From an uncultured Coriobacteriaceae bacterium (lineage in GTDB: Bacteria > Actinomycetota > Coriobacteriia > Coriobacteriales > Atopobiaceae): a stretch of DNA of 64,000 nt. Below, in pieces: positions 59,840-64,000 of the stretch. A program made the translations under genes and the position numbers. The notes beneath the pieces were generated by a model, which did no database searches, was not told the origin of the DNA, and worked only from the letters and a program-made list of their open reading frames with translations. The number at the start of each line of letters is the position of its first letter. The stretch's first letter is position 1. The stretch lies in the NCBI GenBank assembly GCA_902793465.1, contig CADBDT010000011.1, forward strand, positions 124,001 to 188,000. Direction: 5' to 3'.

Positions 59840-60625
59840 TTACAGTTCGATGCCAAGGGCAACGGGGCAATGGTCGGAGCCATACACCTCGTTAAGGATG
59901 CTTGCGCTCGTAACGCGGTCCGCGATTGCCTCGCTTACCAAAAAGTAGTCTATGCGCCAACCGGCGTTGTTCTTGCGCGCGTTAAAGCGGTAGCTCCACC
60001 AGCTGTAGGCGCCCGTAACGTCGGGATGGCGCGCGCGGAACGTGTCCACAAAGCCAGCGTCCAGCAGCTTGCCAAAGCTCTCGCGCTCCTCGTCGCTAAA
60101 CCCTGCGTTGCCGCGGTTGGGACCGGGATTCTTAAGGTCTATTTCGTTGTGGGCAACGTTGTAGTCGCCGCAGGTTACAACGGGTTTCTGCGCCGCAAGC
60201 TCGCACAGGAACTCGCGATACCTCTCGTCCCAAGCCAAGCGCGTGTCTATGCGCTTGAGCTCGTTTTGTGCGTTGGGCGTGTATACGTTTACAAACCAGT
60301 ACTTGCTAAACTCCAGCGCACACACGCGGCCCTCGTCGTCGGCTACGCTACAGCCAATCTGGTGTATTACCCGTTTGGGCTCTTCTCGACTAAACACCGC
60401 CGTGCCCGAATACCCCTTGCGCTCCGCATAGCTCCACGTTTGGTGGTATCCGTCGAACTCCAGCCTCAGGCTCTCGCGTTGCGCGTCCTGGAGTTTGGTC
60501 TCCTGTATGGCAAACACATCGGCGTTGAGCGCGTGGAAGATCTCTGGGAAGCTCGGAGACTTCTTGAGCGTGGCGCGCAGGCCGTTTACGTTCCACGATA
60601 CGAGCCGAATCTCGTTGTTGGACAT
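59840..60625 (-). CDS. xth: Exodeoxyribonuclease III
   Basis: 261 residues, start at 60625 after GAGGAGAAG; a longer frame to 60682 has no ribosome site. The enzyme cuts DNA at abasic sites and removes 3' blocking groups in base-excision repair. The family residues are all in place: RLVSWNVNGLRA (Asn), AIQETKLQ (metal Glu), TCGDYNVAHNEIDL (Asp and Asn), the Trp-rich YSWWSYRFNARKNNAGWRIDYFLV and the catalytic His in GSDHCPVAL. Length is close to E. coli XthA (268). It is likely transcribed with the patatin-like gene, which ends 45 bp upstream. Confidence 0.97.
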   Translation of the reverse strand: MSNNEIRLVSWNVNGLRATLKKSPSFPEIFHALNADVFAIQETKLQDAQRESLRLEFDGYHQTWSYAERKGYSGTAVFSREEPKRVIHQIGCSVADDEGRVCALEFSKYWFVNVYTPNAQNELKRIDTRLAWDERYREFLCELAAQKPVVTCGDYNVAHNEIDLKNPGPNRGNAGFSDEERESFGKLLDAGFVDTFRARHPDVTGAYSWWSYRFNARKNNAGWRIDYFLVSEAIADRVTSASILNEVYGSDHCPVALGIEL

Positions 60626-60669
60626 GGGCTTCTCCTCGTCGGTTGGGTTTGCGGTCCTCTTTACCTGGT

Positions 60670-61635
60670 TTAGCTTAGCCAAATGCGGCGGTTGTCTCCC
60701 GTAAGCACCCGTTGGGGCACGGGCCTGGTACGCGGTCCTGCCGTGGACGAGCCAAACAAGAACTCCCTCCAGCGTGGCAGTTCGCGCAGCGCCTGTGCAT
60801 GACCCATGGCGTAGGATGCCTCCAGCAGGTCTTTGTCAAAGGTGGTGCTTTCTACGGGCATAACGTCGGGGCGCACTATAAGGCAGCGTCCCTCGCGCGC
60901 GAGCTGCTCTATGCGCTCGGTCTCGGCGTTGTAGCGTTCGGCGCGGCTAAGAAGCGCCTCCCTCATAAACGGGTACTTTGAGGTAAGGCGCAGCATGGCC
61001 TGCAGCTTTGCACCCGTAAAGGGCTTCTTGCGATACCCCGCCTCGCGTGTGGTAAGAAACAGGAACTTATTGTAGCCAGCCTCTTCGGCCATCCAAAGGG
61101 GCAGTCCCGCACCCTTGCCCAGGCCGCCGTCCAGCATGGTTTGCCCGTCTATTTGGATGGGATTCATAAGCCAGGGCAGGGTGGAGCTCGCGCGCACGCG
61201 GTCTATAAGGTCGCCCACGTTGTTAAAGTCGGATTTTCCCCACGTTACGGTGCGTCCGGTATCGCGCTCGAACGACTGTATGCGCATGTCTGCGGGGTTT
61301 GCCGCAAACGTGCTCCAGTCGAAGGGAGCTACGCCGTTTTCTATAACGCCCCTATAGCAGTAGTCCCCGTTAATGTAGCCGTTTCCACGTAGGTAGCACA
61401 TGCGGCCGCCGGCCTCGGGGTCGTCTGCGAGTCCGGTAAAAGCCCAGTGCGTGCGCCATTGGTCGCGCGAAAGATAATCCACTGTGTTGGATGCCCCGGC
61501 GCTCAGGCCGCACACAAACGGAAAGTAAATACCCTCTTCCAGAAGTACGTTTGCCATGCCGGCCGTGTATCCTGCACGGTAGCCGCCTCCCTCAAACACC
61601 AAGGCGCAGCCGTCTACGTTCGTTGTTAGTGCCAT
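60670..61635 (-). CDS. Patatin-like phospholipase
   Basis: 321 residues, start at 61635 after GAGGAGG. Patatin-like enzymes hydrolyse acyl chains of lipids with a Ser-Asp dyad. The oxyanion-hole motif FEGGGYRAGYTAG (~15-27), the nucleophile motif GLSAGAS (Ser near residue 45) and the Asp motif DGGLGKG (~170) are intact. The length and the C-terminal region (FMREALLSRAERYNAETERIEQL) fit the YjjU-like bacterial subgroup. No signal peptide is seen. It precedes xth by 45 bp, so the two may be one operon. Confidence 0.93.
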   Translation of the reverse strand: MALTTNVDGCALVFEGGGYRAGYTAGMANVLLEEGIYFPFVCGLSAGASNTVDYLSRDQWRTHWAFTGLADDPEAGGRMCYLRGNGYINGDYCYRGVIENGVAPFDWSTFAANPADMRIQSFERDTGRTVTWGKSDFNNVGDLIDRVRASSTLPWLMNPIQIDGQTMLDGGLGKGAGLPLWMAEEAGYNKFLFLTTREAGYRKKPFTGAKLQAMLRLTSKYPFMREALLSRAERYNAETERIEQLAREGRCLIVRPDVMPVESTTFDKDLLEASYAMGHAQALRELPRWREFLFGSSTAGPRTRPVPQRVLTGDNRRIWLS

Positions 61636-61719
61636 AGTTGCCTCCTCGTCGTACAGTATAAGGGATGGCGCAACAAGGGCCACGGGAGTGTTCTCGCGGC
61701 TTGGCAGAAAGGAGCGGCT

Positions 61720-62457
61720 ATGGGAAAGATCGTAACCAATGAGCGCGAGGCGGCGCAGGAGTTGCGTGCATGCGTGGAGCGTGCAAACAACGTGGTGTTC
61801 TTTGGTGGCGCGGGCGTGAGCACCGCAAGCGGCATACCCGACTTCCGCTCGCCGGACGGCCTGTACAGCCAACGCTTTGCCTACCCACCCGAAACCATGC
61901 TTTCGCATACGTTCTACGAAACGCATACCAGCGAGTTTTTCGATTTCTATCGCACGCGCATGATTGCGTTGGATGCCAAGCCGTGCAAAGCCCACACCAA
62001 GCTTGCCGAGCTGGAGGCGCAGGGCAAGGTGAGTGCGGTGGTAACGCAAAACATCGACGGTCTGCACCAGATTGCCGGCTCGCGACGCGTGTGGGAGCTG
62101 CATGGTTCCGTCCATCGCAACATATGCCGCCGCTGCGGTGCCGTCTATTCGGCCGAGTGGGTGCTGGGAACTACGGGCGTGCCTGTGTGCGAAAAGTGCG
62201 GCGGCCAGGTAAAGCCAGACGTGGTGCTTTACGAAGAAGGGCTGGACGAGCGGGTAATCCAGGGCGCCATTCGCTCCATTGCCTCGGCCGACCTGCTTAT
62301 TATTGGTGGCACCTCGCTGGTGGTGTATCCCGCGGCGGGGCTCGTTAACTACTTTTCGGGCAACGAGGTGGTAATCTGCAACCTCCAGCCAACCCCTCAA
62401 GACACCTCGGCCGATCTCGTGCTAGCATGCAACATTGCCAAGGCCTTTGACTGGTAG
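61720..62457 (+). CDS. Sir2-family NAD-dependent protein deacylase
   Basis: 245 residues, ATG at 61720 after AAAGGAG. Sirtuins remove acyl groups from lysine using NAD. The NAD motif GAGVSTASGIPDFRS (30-44), TQNIDGLHQ (~109-117), the catalytic H128 in ELHGS and a zinc site with four cysteines (C136, C139, C157, C160) are complete. After it, PDVVLYEEGLDE and GGTSLVVYPAAGLV match. The Tyr/Arg pair for desuccinylase activity was not recognised. It is divergent from the patatin-like gene. Confidence 0.95.
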   Translation: MGKIVTNEREAAQELRACVERANNVVFFGGAGVSTASGIPDFRSPDGLYSQRFAYPPETMLSHTFYETHTSEFFDFYRTRMIALDAKPCKAHTKLAELEAQGKVSAVVTQNIDGLHQIAGSRRVWELHGSVHRNICRRCGAVYSAEWVLGTTGVPVCEKCGGQVKPDVVLYEEGLDERVIQGAIRSIASADLLIIGGTSLVVYPAAGLVNYFSGNEVVICNLQPTPQDTSADLVLACNIAKAFDW

Positions 62458-62530
62458 CGCCGCGTGCCGTGCGTGGCAATGCAAAACAGGCTACAATCTA
62501 TGCATTGCTGCTTAATCGAAGGAAGTGAGA

Positions 62531-63952
62531 ATGCTTAGAGACAACTACGCAACCTGGCAATGCTCAACGCATAGCATCTCGCTGTCGCGTCCTCGCATAA
62601 TGGGTATTCTCAACGTTACGCCCGACTCGTTTTCGGACGGGGGGCAAAACCTCGACCCCGACAAGGCCATTAACACGGCCATGAACATGCTGGACGCTGG
62701 GGCCGACATAATAGACGTGGGAGGCGAGTCAACACGTCCTGGAGCCACACCCGTGGCTGCCGAAGACGAGCTGGATCGCGTGGCCCCCGTGGTAGAGGCC
62801 CTGTGCGACAAGGGCGCCATTGTGTCCATAGACACGCGCCACGCAGAGGTGGCGCGCACCTGCGTGGAGCTGGGCGTCTCCATTATTAACGACGTTTCGG
62901 GGTTTACCGATCCCGCCATGGTGGAGCTGGCCGCAGAATCCGACTGCGGCGTGGTGGTAATGCACTGGAACAAGAAGACCAGCGCAAACACGCGCAAGTC
63001 GGTTCAGCTCTATGCCAACCACCCTGCGCGCCGCCTGCCGGCAAGCGCCCGACGCTTTACCCTTCCCGACTCGGCACCGCTCATGCGCGAGGTAATGGGC
63101 TTTTTGGGCGACCAAGCACGCACGCTCCTGCGCGCCGGCGTTGCCCACGACCGCATTTGCGTGGATCCTGGCCCAGGCTTCGACAAAAACGCCGACGAGG
63201 ACATTATTATTCAGCGCAACACCAAGCTGCTTACGTCCATGGGATACCCCGTGCTTACGGCGGTTTCGCGCAAGCGCTGCGTAGGCGCGGTTACCGGTGA
63301 GGTAAACCCGCTGGATCGCGAGGCGGGGACCGTTGGCATGTGTCTTTCGGCCATCGCAAACGGTGCCCGTGTGCTGCGCGTTCACAACGTAAAGGCGGCG
63401 TTCCAGGCGGTTTCTTCGTACTGGGCGGTTTCGCGGGCAGACTCCCGCCAGGGGTTCGTGTCGCTTGGCTCCAACGTGGGAAACAGGATTGAGTACCTTA
63501 CCCAGGCCGTCAAGCTCATAAACAAGATTCCCCTTACCTGCGTTACGGCGGTGAGCAAGGCATACGAGACAGAGCCCGCCTACGGCATTGCGACGCCCGT
63601 TGCCAACGCCGTTGCAGAGATTCACACCGAGCTCCATCCTCTGGTGCTTCTAGACAAGCTCATGGAAATCGAAAAGACCCTCGGACGTGTGCGGAACCCA
63701 GAAGAGCAGGGTCATGGCCCGCGGACAATAGACTGCGATTTGTGCTGGATTGAGGGCGAGGAGCACCACGGAAGGCGACTGGAGCTTCCGCATCCTGGCA
63801 TGGGGGAGCGCGACTACGTGTTGGTTCCCATGGACGACCTTATGCCCGACCCCGTGCGCTTCTTTTCCCATGCGGGCGTTAACGTAATAGATGTGGAAGG
63901 CCGCGTGGGCAAGGTGATGGCCGAGCTTGGACCCCTGGACTGGGAGGACTAG
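62531..63952 (+). CDS. folP: Bifunctional dihydropteroate synthase / HPPK (FolP-FolK fusion)
   Basis: 473 residues, ATG at 62531 after GGAAGTGAG (an in-frame GTG at 62525 is less likely). The N-terminal DHPS domain (~20-295) joins pterin and p-aminobenzoate: IMGILNVTPDSFSDGG, DVGGESTRPGA, IVSIDTRHAEVA, IINDVSG, VDPGPGFDK and AVSRKRCVG. It has a longer than usual loop after VVMHWNKKTSANTR. The C-terminal HPPK domain (~310-460) transfers pyrophosphate to the pterin: SLGSNVGNRIEYLTQAV, YETEPAYG, GRVRNPEEQGHGPRTIDCDL and LPHPGMGERDYVLVPMDDL. The two activities are consecutive steps in folate synthesis. The domain order (DHPS first) is reversed relative to the HPPK-DHPS fusions of plants and fungi. 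Confidence 0.95.
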   Translation: MLRDNYATWQCSTHSISLSRPRIMGILNVTPDSFSDGGQNLDPDKAINTAMNMLDAGADIIDVGGESTRPGATPVAAEDELDRVAPVVEALCDKGAIVSIDTRHAEVARTCVELGVSIINDVSGFTDPAMVELAAESDCGVVVMHWNKKTSANTRKSVQLYANHPARRLPASARRFTLPDSAPLMREVMGFLGDQARTLLRAGVAHDRICVDPGPGFDKNADEDIIIQRNTKLLTSMGYPVLTAVSRKRCVGAVTGEVNPLDREAGTVGMCLSAIANGARVLRVHNVKAAFQAVSSYWAVSRADSRQGFVSLGSNVGNRIEYLTQAVKLINKIPLTCVTAVSKAYETEPAYGIATPVANAVAEIHTELHPLVLLDKLMEIEKTLGRVRNPEEQGHGPRTIDCDLCWIEGEEHHGRRLELPHPGMGERDYVLVPMDDLMPDPVRFFSHAGVNVIDVEGRVGKVMAELGPLDWED

Positions 63953-63957
63953 ACGGC

Positions 63958-64000
63958 ATGGAGTCGTTTGTAGTGCGACCGGCGGTAGGCATGCACCAAA
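63958..64000 (+). CDS. Start of a gene running off the window (unidentified)
   Basis: An ATG at 63958, five bases after the folP stop codon, begins MESFVVRPAVGMHQ and stays open to the window end. The tight spacing implies the folate operon continues. Fourteen codons are too few to identify it. Confidence 0.5.
   Translation, partial: MESFVVRPAVGMHQ

Noticed and set aside
60670..62400. A 576-codon frame extending the patatin-like gene far upstream on the minus strand
   Set aside because: The extension runs through the sirtuin gene on the other strand. The patatin motif begins right after the ATG at 61635, which has a strong ribosome site.

Overview
The window looks like a chromosomal segment from an anaerobic actinobacterium, most likely class Coriobacteriia (Atopobiaceae, in the Olsenella/Atopobium neighbourhood). 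This is inferred from moderate-to-high GC with strong AGGAGG ribosome binding sites, LPXTG-like surface proteins with VaFE, CnaB/SpaA and FctA domains, a ChW-repeat subtilase, a tandem WYL regulator pair, a single-peptide FolP-FolK fusion and the XpaC/TelA pair. No marker gene fixes the genus.

Layout: (1) 1-7.3 kb holds the 3' end of a DinG-type helicase, two WYL regulators and a 1366-residue membrane M28-like protein with a huge Asp/Glu/Tyr-rich insert. (2) 7.4-31.4 kb is a surface-protein region: a 1472-residue VaFE/CnaB protein, tRNA-Gly, an M29 aminopeptidase, a truncated pilin relic, a Uma2-type protein, a 3533-residue FctA-repeat adhesin, a frameshifted hipA relic and a secreted subtilase with ChW repeats. 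(3) 31.4-40.2 kb has tRNA-Lys, a GGDEF/EAL protein, a three-gene XpaC / VWA-substrate-binding / TelA operon and a zinc-ribbon membrane protein. (4) 40.5-45.2 kb holds a lone RelB/DinJ-like antitoxin, a 658-residue pilin-like protein, an AbrB/PIN toxin-antitoxin pair and a protein with two nuclease-like halves. (5) 45.7-54.7 kb has an HMA metallochaperone, a CNNM/CBS protein, a CphA-N-like protein, YtxH, a PRC-barrel protein, tRNA-Ser with odd derived repeats, hpt, ftsH and a membrane protein with a poly-Ser tail. (6) 54.8-64 kb is mostly housekeeping: a GntR regulator, two PLP enzymes, a PHP phosphoesterase, exonuclease III, a patatin-like lipase, a sirtuin and FolP-FolK.

The most striking feature is a family of about 14 intergenic palindromes, 74-114 bp each. 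They share the core GGGGATACTCCCC...CGGGTACATCGCG, but their outer arms differ between copies while still pairing perfectly within each copy. They sit between convergent, divergent and tandem genes alike, so terminator function alone does not explain them. Two loci (50.96 and 59.62 kb) carry the same nested composite in opposite orientation, which points to mobility. Other points of interest are a conserved structured leader about 55 nt upstream of two unrelated genes, Asp/Tyr-rich tracts shared by two unlinked proteins, and tandem palindromic units derived from the 3' end of tRNA-Ser.

All family assignments rest on reading motifs by eye. No database search was possible.
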